Assembly: GCA_015068975.1 (NCBI GenBank)
Contig: SVJM01000012.1
Span: forward strand, 1-56,066
DNA length: 56,066 nt
Origin: Oscillospiraceae bacterium
Lineage (GTDB): Bacteria; Bacillota; Clostridia; UMGS1810
Reading direction: 5' to 3'
The notes under the pieces were generated by a model. The model was not told the origin of the DNA. It did no database searches and saw only the letters and a program-made list of their open reading frames with translations. How positions within the stretch are numbered: the first letter of the stretch is position 1; each line of letters opens with the position of its first letter. Positions 7,092 to 14,290 of this stretch are shown piece after piece. The translations under genes and the position numbers were made by a program.

Positions 7092-9050
7092 ATGAGAGAA
7101 ATATCATACGAAAGATACCTTGATAAGATTTATGGTTGCTTTATTGGTAAGGCGATATCGGGAAATATCGGTGCACCTCACGAAGGTGTTAAGATGCCTA
7201 TGGAGCTTGAATTTCAGGATTATATGATAGACTGTACACAGCCTAATGACGATCTTGATTTGCAGGTTTTGTGGCTGGATGTGGTGGAGAAGAAGGGAAT
7301 AAACTTCACATCATACGACCTTCTTGAGTCTTTTGTAAAAAACTGTGATTATTCACCGGGTGAATATGCCATAATGCGAAAGAATTATATGAAGGGCATA
7401 TATCCGCCATATTCAGGAAAGTTTTCCAATGACTATTACATAGAAGGAATGGGATGTCCCATTCGCTCGGAAATATGGGGTTGTATCGGTGCAGGCAATA
7501 TGGAGCTTTCTGCAGATTTAAGTTATCGTGACGGATGCATTGACCACTATGGCGAGAGCATCAATGCAGAAAAGTTTTTTGCCGCACTGGAGAGCGAAGC
7601 ATTTTTTGATGATGATGTGTATTCTCTTATAGACAAAGCACTGACAGTTGTTCCAAAGGACAGTAAGTTTTATTCTTTGGTTACATATACAGTGGAAATG
7701 TGCCGAAGATACAATGATATCAAAAAAGTTTTATCGAAGATCCTCTTCAGATATGGTCATCCTGATTGCACTAATATGTATCAGAATATGGGCATTACAA
7801 TAGCATCCCTTATACTTGGGGAGCTTGATATAATCAAATCAAGCATGATGGCTTTAAACTGTGGTTTTGACACCGACTGTACTTGTGCCAGTGTGGGAAG
7901 TGTGATAGGTATCATCAAGGGTGCAGATGTGCTCAAAAATGCTTACGGACTTGATGAAGTAACTTATGTTCTCGGAGTAAAAAGTGACAGAAGAAGTGAC
8001 AGAATATTTGATCTTGCAGAGGATATCGCAAGGGTAGGGGTAACATTCTCCAAAAAAGAAAATGATAAGCTTATCATAACCGATGCAAATGTGGAAAAGC
8101 TCACCTTTGAGCCACTTAATAAGATAGAGTTTTTTGCAGAGTATGAAGATATGAAGCCATATATAAACCTTGGCGGCAAGAGAAATGTGATGCTTCATAT
8201 AAAGAATAACGAAGATATAGAAAAGCACTTTTCGTTATCCCTCAAAGCACCAAACGGTATAGAGGCGAAGTACCGGAATCAAGTAACACTTCCTTCATTA
8301 AGTGAGCAAAAGGTGGGGATAGAATTCTATCTTCCTTCTGATGTGGATACAGTATATGAAACAAATATGATAGATGTATCACTTTCTGACGGGGACAAAA
8401 ATATAAATTATTCCTTCGGCCTTTCAGGCGTAGCCCTCTGGAAGATGTCAGGGCCTTTCTGGGTGACAGAGCCTGAATGTAATACAGAATTGTTGCTTAA
8501 GCATATCACAGACAGACGTCCATATAAGGCTTTGATGGAAAATTCACTTACCCAAGGCAACTTCTTTGACAAAATGAGACAGTTTCACTTAAACTTCAAG
8601 GTAGAAAAAGAAAAGGCCTTTGTGCCGGAAGATGAGCTCTTCGCACCAATAAACGCAGACCATCCACTCTACGAACAGACACTTATACAGACCCCTGAAG
8701 ACAGTATAGAAGTATCTGATTTCTTTGGATTTAAAGGTCCTTGTGTGGTATACTTATCTAAAGTTATTGTTTGTGACGAGGACAGGGAAGTCTTTATTCA
8801 GGTTGGACATTCTACACCATTTAAGTTATACTTAAACGGAGAGAAGATAGCAGAGAGGGATTATTGTGACAACTTCACTGCAGAAAATGTCCATATAGAA
8901 AATGTGAAGCTTAAAAAAGGCGAAAACAGGCTATATATAAGGCTTACAAAGATAAATTCCGATACAAAGTTCTGTACTGTTGTATCAAAGGGGATATCTA
9001 TGAGTGAGCATATAGTAGATCTTGGAAGCAAAAATCCATATAAGTTTTAG
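7092..9050 (+). CDS. ADP-ribosylglycohydrolase-family protein with long C-terminal extension
   Basis: A 652-residue protein. The first ~310 residues show the ADP-ribosylglycohydrolase (DraG/ARH) fold: YLDKIYGCFIGKAISGNIGA at the start, PNDDLDLQVLWL with the metal-binding Asp cluster, and GFDTDCTCASVGSVIG, the second metal-binding motif. Residues ~340-650 are additional and look like beta-sandwich domains; the stretch with FIQVGHSTPFKLYLNGEK and KKGENRLYIRL resembles a jelly-roll accessory domain. No signal peptide is seen. The fourth gene of the amino-sugar operon, it may cleave an N-glycosidic bond of a sugar rather than act on ADP-ribosylated protein. Family membership is clear; the substrate is unknown. 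Confidence 0.8.
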   Translation: MREISYERYLDKIYGCFIGKAISGNIGAPHEGVKMPMELEFQDYMIDCTQPNDDLDLQVLWLDVVEKKGINFTSYDLLESFVKNCDYSPGEYAIMRKNYMKGIYPPYSGKFSNDYYIEGMGCPIRSEIWGCIGAGNMELSADLSYRDGCIDHYGESINAEKFFAALESEAFFDDDVYSLIDKALTVVPKDSKFYSLVTYTVEMCRRYNDIKKVLSKILFRYGHPDCTNMYQNMGITIASLILGELDIIKSSMMALNCGFDTDCTCASVGSVIGIIKGADVLKNAYGLDEVTYVLGVKSDRRSDRIFDLAEDIARVGVTFSKKENDKLIITDANVEKLTFEPLNKIEFFAEYEDMKPYINLGGKRNVMLHIKNNEDIEKHFSLSLKAPNGIEAKYRNQVTLPSLSEQKVGIEFYLPSDVDTVYETNMIDVSLSDGDKNINYSFGLSGVALWKMSGPFWVTEPECNTELLLKHITDRRPYKALMENSLTQGNFFDKMRQFHLNFKVEKEKAFVPEDELFAPINADHPLYEQTLIQTPEDSIEVSDFFGFKGPCVVYLSKVIVCDEDREVFIQVGHSTPFKLYLNGEKIAERDYCDNFTAENVHIENVKLKKGENRLYIRLTKINSDTKFCTVVSKGISMSEHIVDLGSKNPYKF

Positions 9051-9068
9051 AATAAGGAGATGAAGGAA

Positions 9069-11336
9069 ATGAAAAGAATAGTTGCAATGCTTTTATCTTT
9101 GGTAATGGTTTTTTCTCTTATGAGTATAACTTCATTTGCCGAAGAAGGTATTTCTGTTGTCATAGATGATGTGGCGCAGAATTATGATGTAATGCCTATT
9201 ATAGAAAACGGCAGAACGCTTGTGCCCCTTCGTGGTATATTTGAAGCATTGAAGGCAGAGGTCAACTGGGATGATGCTACAAAGACAGTTACCGCTGCAA
9301 AAAATGACACAAAAGTGGTATTGACAATCGGCGAAATAAATGCAAAAGTAAATGACAAGGACATCACACTTGATGTGGCAGCAAAGATTGTTGAAGGTCG
9401 CACACTTGTGCCTGTAAGATTTGTGTCAGAAGCATTGGGATGCAAAGTGGACTGGATAGACGATACAAAAACAGTTGTTATTAAATCCACACCTTCTCTG
9501 GCACCACTTAAGTCAGACTATCACAGAAATGTTCCTGCAACATTTACAAAGAGCAATGATCTTAATGATATTATTCATTTTGACAGAGAATCTTCCCAAG
9601 AACAGGAAGAAAAATATGCCAATGTAAAGAAAGACGGGGAAGTTGTTTGTACAGAGGAAGAATTTACTGAAGGCATCGAGCCACAGACTACCAAATACGG
9701 AAGCTGGGAAATAGTGGATGTAGAAGGACAACCCTTTAAAAAAGCTCTCAGAATGAGTTGTACCGCTGTTCCCACCCACAGTAAGAATTTCCTTGCAAAA
9801 ACAACAGCAACTCCCGAAAGAAATCCGGGAGACGGTGTAGACAAAAATGATCTTATGCTTCTTGCTTTCAGAATGAGAACAGTTTCAGGTGGACAGAACG
9901 GACTGGGTAAAGTTCAGGTTCAGATAGAGCATCCTGAAACATATGTGAAAGCAATATTTGAGTTCGCTACTGCAAATGATGAGTGGACTATTATTTATAT
10001 GCCTTTTACAGGTGTTGAGAATGCAACAAGTATTGGTATAAGAGCAGGCTTTTATGAACAGGTTGTGGAGCTTGGCGGAATAGAAATCATAAACTTCGGT
10101 CCTGATTATGATATAGAAAATCTTCCCGTTACCACTGCATTTCATCCTGAGCTTGAAATAGATGCGCCATGGAGAAAAGATGCCAATAAGAGAATAGAAG
10201 AAATCCGTAAGGGAGATTTTTCTGTAGTGGTTAAGGATAAGGACGGTAATCTTATAAAGGATGCAGAGGTTACCTTCAATATGTTTGAGCATGAATTCCA
10301 GTTTGGAAATATGGTTCAGTATTATGTGTATGATGATGAAACAACCAAAAAGAATCAGGAGATGCTTTTCAACGGTGCAGTTATTGAGCATTATCTCAAA
10401 TGGGCACCATTCGAACAAAACAGAGAAGAAGCAATCAAGCAGGTAGAAGGTGCCAAGGCTGCCGGTGCAAAATATATAAGAGGACACAGTATCTTCTGGG
10501 ATAAGGATAATTCAAACAGCAAAACTGAACTGACACCTGAATATATGCTTACAGAAGAAATCCTTACGAACAGAGCAATGTTTGATGAAAAGTGTGAAGC
10601 ACACGTTAAGGATATCTGTGGCACATTCAAAGACGATATCACCGATTGGGATGTAATCAACGAAACAATCCTCTGTACAAAACACAGAGATGTATACGGC
10701 CCTGAAATATATAAGCAGTGGTTTGACTGGGCGAGAAAGTATGCAGGCGAGGATTGTAAGCTTTATTACAACGAAGCAGGATATGTTCCGCCATATGTGG
10801 AAACCTTCTATCAGAGACTTGATGAGCTTGAGGCTATGGGTGCAGATTTCGACGGTATCGGACTTCAGTCCCATTATGACGGTGACCTTAAGATGCCATC
10901 AGCACTTATGGAGCTTTATGATTCTCTTGATAAATACAATAAGAGATTAAAGGTCACAGAGTATTCATGCGGTATTGTAGATGAAAATCTTCAGGCAAAC
11001 TATACCCGTGACGTGCTCATATCTGCATTTGCAGAAGAAGATATGGATGGTTTCTTCTTCTGGGGATTCTATGATCCTTCAAGCTATGCAAAGCATACAC
11101 CATTCTATGATGAAAACTGGAGAATGAAACCTGCAGGAGAAATCTATTGTGACCTTGTGTACAATAAGTGGTGGACTAAAGATGCAAAGGCAAATACCGA
11201 TGAATCGGGCAAAGCAACTATTAATGGTTTTTATGGTGATTATGATGTGACAGTTACAGCAAATGGAAAGACAGTAACCGATATGGTAGCATTCCATAAG
11301 GGGTATGATAATGTCCTTGAAATAACTATAGAATAG
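9069..11336 (+). CDS. Secreted endo-1,4-beta-xylanase, GH10, with stalk and binding-like modules
   Basis: Predicted to hydrolyse internal beta-1,4 bonds of xylan outside the cell. I chose ATG 9069 because AAGGAG abuts the ATG at 9060 but is 9 nt from this one. The 755 residues comprise a signal peptide (~1-25), a copper-amine-oxidase-N-terminal-like domain (~28-140; NGRTLVPLR and EGRTLVPVRF), a beta-sandwich-like module (~205-350) shared with three other proteins here, a linker beta domain (WRKDANKRIEEIRKGD, then the MFEHEFQFG stretch), and the GH10 barrel. Glu532 in WDVINE is the acid/base and Glu631 in KVTEYS the nucleophile, 99 residues apart as expected. A C-terminal ~60-residue beta domain follows. 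It is the last gene of the plus-strand operon, 18 bp after the ADP-ribosylglycohydrolase gene. Confidence 0.92.
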   Translation: MKRIVAMLLSLVMVFSLMSITSFAEEGISVVIDDVAQNYDVMPIIENGRTLVPLRGIFEALKAEVNWDDATKTVTAAKNDTKVVLTIGEINAKVNDKDITLDVAAKIVEGRTLVPVRFVSEALGCKVDWIDDTKTVVIKSTPSLAPLKSDYHRNVPATFTKSNDLNDIIHFDRESSQEQEEKYANVKKDGEVVCTEEEFTEGIEPQTTKYGSWEIVDVEGQPFKKALRMSCTAVPTHSKNFLAKTTATPERNPGDGVDKNDLMLLAFRMRTVSGGQNGLGKVQVQIEHPETYVKAIFEFATANDEWTIIYMPFTGVENATSIGIRAGFYEQVVELGGIEIINFGPDYDIENLPVTTAFHPELEIDAPWRKDANKRIEEIRKGDFSVVVKDKDGNLIKDAEVTFNMFEHEFQFGNMVQYYVYDDETTKKNQEMLFNGAVIEHYLKWAPFEQNREEAIKQVEGAKAAGAKYIRGHSIFWDKDNSNSKTELTPEYMLTEEILTNRAMFDEKCEAHVKDICGTFKDDITDWDVINETILCTKHRDVYGPEIYKQWFDWARKYAGEDCKLYYNEAGYVPPYVETFYQRLDELEAMGADFDGIGLQSHYDGDLKMPSALMELYDSLDKYNKRLKVTEYSCGIVDENLQANYTRDVLISAFAEEDMDGFFFWGFYDPSSYAKHTPFYDENWRMKPAGEIYCDLVYNKWWTKDAKANTDESGKATINGFYGDYDVTVTANGKTVTDMVAFHKGYDNVLEITIE

Positions 11337-11344
11337 AAAGAAAA

Positions 11345-11420
11345 ATGACCGAACTATACTTCGGTCATCCTGAGCGCAGTCGAAGGATCTTCGCAAAGCG
11401 AAAGGGTAAAACAGGGGATA
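11345..11420. repeat. REP-like palindromic repeat
   Basis: A 9-bp hairpin (ATGACCGAA 11345-11353 with TTCGGTCAT 11360-11368) runs into TCCTGAGCGCAGTCGAAGGA and then CTTCGC-AAA-GCGAAAG. Translated on the minus strand the core reads SFDCAQDD, a phrase I recognise from spurious short proteins in many gut bacteria, which points to a widespread intergenic repeat. It lies between two convergent operons. Confidence 0.6.
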
Positions 11421-11449
11421 GCAATTATAAACAAAAAATATAAGTATTT

Positions 11450-11491
11450 CATAAAAGAAAAGCATCTAAAAAAAGATGCTTTTCTTTTATG
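11450..11491. terminator. Bidirectional intrinsic terminator, 18-bp perfect hairpin
   Basis: Arms 11450-11467 (CATAAAAGAAAAGCATCT) and 11474-11491 pair perfectly around an A6 loop. The arms themselves supply A-rich and T-rich flanks. It separates the convergent xylanase gene and KDPG aldolase gene. Confidence 0.85.
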
Positions 11492-11502
11492 AAGATTGTA
11501 TC

Positions 11503-12144
11503 TTATTGCATTTTATATCTCTTGGCAATGGTGATACTTTTATTCATAATATCAACAATTTTTTCTTTATTATACAAGGTGTGGTCAGATTCTGTCTGAA
11601 ACATCCACACACCGCCTATTGCAGCAATTCTTTTGTGAGAAAGATAATGCAAATCATCCTCTCCAAGAGATCCCGTAGCCACAAATCTGACCTGAGGAAA
11701 AGCCCCCGCTATGCTGTCAAAGAATTTCAATCCACCAAATTCATTAAAAGGATATGCCTTCAAAAGGCTCAGCCCTGCATTAACAGAAAGCATTATTTCG
11801 GAGGGATTTGATACTCCGGGTATAACCTTAACTTTATTTTTGACACACCAGTCTACCAACTCAGGATTAAACCCGGGCGACACTATAAAGTCTGCTCCAA
11901 GATCAACCACTTCCTTACATTGTTCAATTGTGCATACAGTACCTGCTCCGATAAGGGCGGTTTTTTTGATTTGTGCCGCTTGTTTTAACACCTTTTTGGC
12001 GATGTCTCCCCTCTGGAGAATTTCAACTACAGGCATTTCTGTTTTTTCTATTGCTGACACAACCTGTGCTGCAATGTTTTCATCTTCTGCAAATAAAGTC
12101 GGCATAACACCGGTCTCATATACGATTTGTTCTAATGTTTTTAT
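11503..12144 (-). CDS. eda: 2-keto-3-deoxy-6-phosphogluconate (KDPG) aldolase
   Basis: Cleaves KDPG to pyruvate and glyceraldehyde-3-phosphate, the last step of hexuronate breakdown. The frame shows the class I aldolase pattern: VVEILQR near the start, GAGTV, PGVSNPSEI, and KAYPFNEFGG, whose Lys is the expected Schiff-base residue. It is the third gene of the xylanase operon, so it may process glucuronic acid from glucuronoxylan; KDG kinase and uronate isomerase genes are not in the window. The start is odd. The only good Shine-Dalgarno, GGAGAG, is 6 nt before ATA at 12144, giving MKTLEQI, which looks like a normal family N-terminus. The frame can be extended to a TTG at 12162, but that codon has no ribosome binding site and the Shine-Dalgarno would fall inside the gene. 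From ATA the product is 213 residues. Confidence 0.88.
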   Translation of the reverse strand: MKTLEQIVYETGVMPTLFAEDENIAAQVVSAIEKTEMPVVEILQRGDIAKKVLKQAAQIKKTALIGAGTVCTIEQCKEVVDLGADFIVSPGFNPELVDWCVKNKVKVIPGVSNPSEIMLSVNAGLSLLKAYPFNEFGGLKFFDSIAGAFPQVRFVATGSLGEDDLHYLSHKRIAAIGGVWMFQTESDHTLYNKEKIVDIMNKSITIAKRYKMQ

Positions 12145-12172
12145 AATAATCTCTCCATTCAAATGAATTTTA

Positions 12173-14278
12173 TTACGGAATAACAGGTGCTACAGTATTG
12201 TCGTCTCTGATTACTGTAGATTTGAGAGATTTTATATCTTTATTTGGTCCATAGTTTATTACTTTGAAATCTTTGATTTCAATTTGTTGAACCATTCCGC
12301 CAAATCTTATTCCCATACTGTTCATATCTGCGATACCAACGAAAGGAAGATAGCAATCAGTCCATTCTTTTCCTACATTTGTTCTTGCGAAAAGCGCTTT
12401 GCCGTTTGAGGTGTTCTGTACATATACTTTTGCATATCCTACGCCATTATCTCCGCCTGATGTAATTCTTGCCTTAAATGTCACAAGACAGATATCACTT
12501 TGTCTGATAAGGTTTTTGAGAGGAGTTTTCAGGGCAACTGTTGCCTGAAGATCTTTTGCAGGAAGAGTGTGTACATTTACTTTAAGTACATTGTTGTCTG
12601 TAGTTACATCTGCATAGCCTTTTATATTGGTTGTATAATTTCCTGTAAGCTCATTGTTGTCTACGATAACTATTCCTTCTTCGGGAATATTATTAAGGTC
12701 TATTCCTGAGGCATCTGCAACCGGTATATCGTCAATAAACAAAGGTGAAACGGTGTTTTCGCCTCTTAACGCAGTTGATTTAAGAGATTTGATATTTTTG
12801 TCAGGTCCGTAGTTTATTACTTTGAAATCCTTGATTTCAAGCCCCTGAACCATTCCGCCATATCTGAAGCCCATGTTACTTAAGTTTGCAATGCCGACAA
12901 ATGGAAGATAACAATCTGTCCACTCTGATTTTACATCAGTTCTTGCGAAAAGTGCCTTGGTGCTCTTGTCATTTTGTACCCAAGCTTTTATGTAGCCTAC
13001 ACCGTTTTCTCCGCCTGATGTAAGTCTCGCTTTAAAGGACATAAGGCATATGTCACTTTGCTTGATAATATCAGAGAGAGGGATGTTGATAGTGGAAAGT
13101 ACATCCATATCTTTTGCAGGGAGTGTGTGGATATTTAATGTGAGTACATCATCATTAAACTTGAAGTCTGCCATACCTTTACCGCTGTGCGAAGAATTCT
13201 TTTTAAACTGTGTGCTGTCTATGATGACTGTGCCGTTTTTGGAATCTATGACTGTATCTGACGGAGTTTCTTCCTTTTCGGAAGTATTCTCTGAAGTATT
13301 GCTCTTTGTCATATTCGGTATAACAGTATTCTCTTCTCCTGTAATGAATGTGGATTTGAGAGTTGTGATATCTTTCTTCGGTCCGTAGTTTATTACTTCG
13401 AAATCTTTGATTTCAATTTCCTGAACCATACCGCCGAATCTCATACCGATATCATTCATATTTTTGATACCTATAAAAGGAAGGTAACACTCTGTCCATT
13501 CGCTGCCAAATGAAGTTCTTGCAAAAAGTGCTTTTGTACCTGTATCGCTTTGAGCCCATACTTTTATGTAGCCGGTACCGTTTTCGCCCCCGGAGATAAG
13601 TCTTGCCTTAAATGATATAAGGCATACATCACTTTGCTTTACGGTTGCTGTAATTGCAGCCTTGAAGACAGTATTTACATCAAGGTCCTTTGCAGGAAGA
13701 GTCTTTACATTTACATAGAACTTATTGTTCTCTGTATTGATTTCTGCCACTCCGCCGTTGATGGTCTTTCTTGTGTTGTTTATAAGTTCAAATGCATCAA
13801 GAATAACTTCACCGTTTGCGGTTCTGTTTTCTTCACGTTCTTTAAGAAGTTGATTAGGACTTGTGATAACCACTGTACGGGTATCTGCCACCCAGTCTAC
13901 TCTTGCACCGAGGGTTTCGGATATAAATCTTACCGGAACCATTGTTCTTGAGTTTACAATTGCAGGGGCTGCATCAAGAGTAATCATTTCGTTATTCATA
14001 CTTGCAGTTGTGTTGCCAACCTGAAGTACAATTGTTTTGTCACCTTTTGAACCGATGATTGTCTTTGTTTCGTCTACCCAGGAAACTTTTGCACCAAGTG
14101 CTTCAAAAATACCTCTCAGGGGAACGAGAGTTCTGTCGTTCATTATCTGGGGCATCTGGTCGTAGGACTGGTTATTTCCGTCAATTACCACCTTGATGTC
14201 GTCGTTGGCAAAAGCAACAAGGCCTACGGAAGAAACTGTAATAAATACTGTCAGTAATATTGCTAATATTTTTTTCAT
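12173..14278 (-). CDS. Secreted non-catalytic protein: stalk domain plus three tandem binding-like modules
   Basis: A 701-residue secreted protein with no recognisable enzyme domain. A signal peptide (~1-25) is followed by a copper-amine-oxidase-N-terminal-like domain (~27-145; NDRTLVPLR and NSRTMVPVRF). Three repeats of ~160-170 residues follow, separated by short Ser/Thr/Glu-rich linkers. Each repeat runs from a VI(L)D start through TLPAKD, the SFKARLxSGGENG core, ALFART, EWTxCYLPF, GGMVQ and a closing VINYGP. The same module occurs once in each xylanase and in the esterase, so this is probably a cell-surface polysaccharide-binding scaffold for xylan. Start ATG 14278 is preferred because AAGGGG abuts the upstream GTG (14287) but is well spaced from this ATG. 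It lies 12 bp after the GH10 gene. Confidence 0.8.
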   Translation of the reverse strand: MKKILAILLTVFITVSSVGLVAFANDDIKVVIDGNNQSYDQMPQIMNDRTLVPLRGIFEALGAKVSWVDETKTIIGSKGDKTIVLQVGNTTASMNNEMITLDAAPAIVNSRTMVPVRFISETLGARVDWVADTRTVVITSPNQLLKEREENRTANGEVILDAFELINNTRKTINGGVAEINTENNKFYVNVKTLPAKDLDVNTVFKAAITATVKQSDVCLISFKARLISGGENGTGYIKVWAQSDTGTKALFARTSFGSEWTECYLPFIGIKNMNDIGMRFGGMVQEIEIKDFEVINYGPKKDITTLKSTFITGEENTVIPNMTKSNTSENTSEKEETPSDTVIDSKNGTVIIDSTQFKKNSSHSGKGMADFKFNDDVLTLNIHTLPAKDMDVLSTINIPLSDIIKQSDICLMSFKARLTSGGENGVGYIKAWVQNDKSTKALFARTDVKSEWTDCYLPFVGIANLSNMGFRYGGMVQGLEIKDFKVINYGPDKNIKSLKSTALRGENTVSPLFIDDIPVADASGIDLNNIPEEGIVIVDNNELTGNYTTNIKGYADVTTDNNVLKVNVHTLPAKDLQATVALKTPLKNLIRQSDICLVTFKARITSGGDNGVGYAKVYVQNTSNGKALFARTNVGKEWTDCYLPFVGIADMNSMGIRFGGMVQQIEIKDFKVINYGPNKDIKSLKSTVIRDDNTVAPVIP

Positions 14279-14290
14279 ATATATCACCCC

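Noticed and set aside
9060-9068. Xylanase start at ATG 9060
   Set aside because: AAGGAG directly touches this ATG, leaving no spacing; ATG 9069 is correctly placed and begins a normal signal peptide.
9885-10487. 200-codon minus-strand ORF inside the xylanase gene
   Set aside because: It is antisense to well-conserved GH10 sequence, is Cys/Ile/Phe-rich in the way shadow frames are, and lacks a ribosome binding site.
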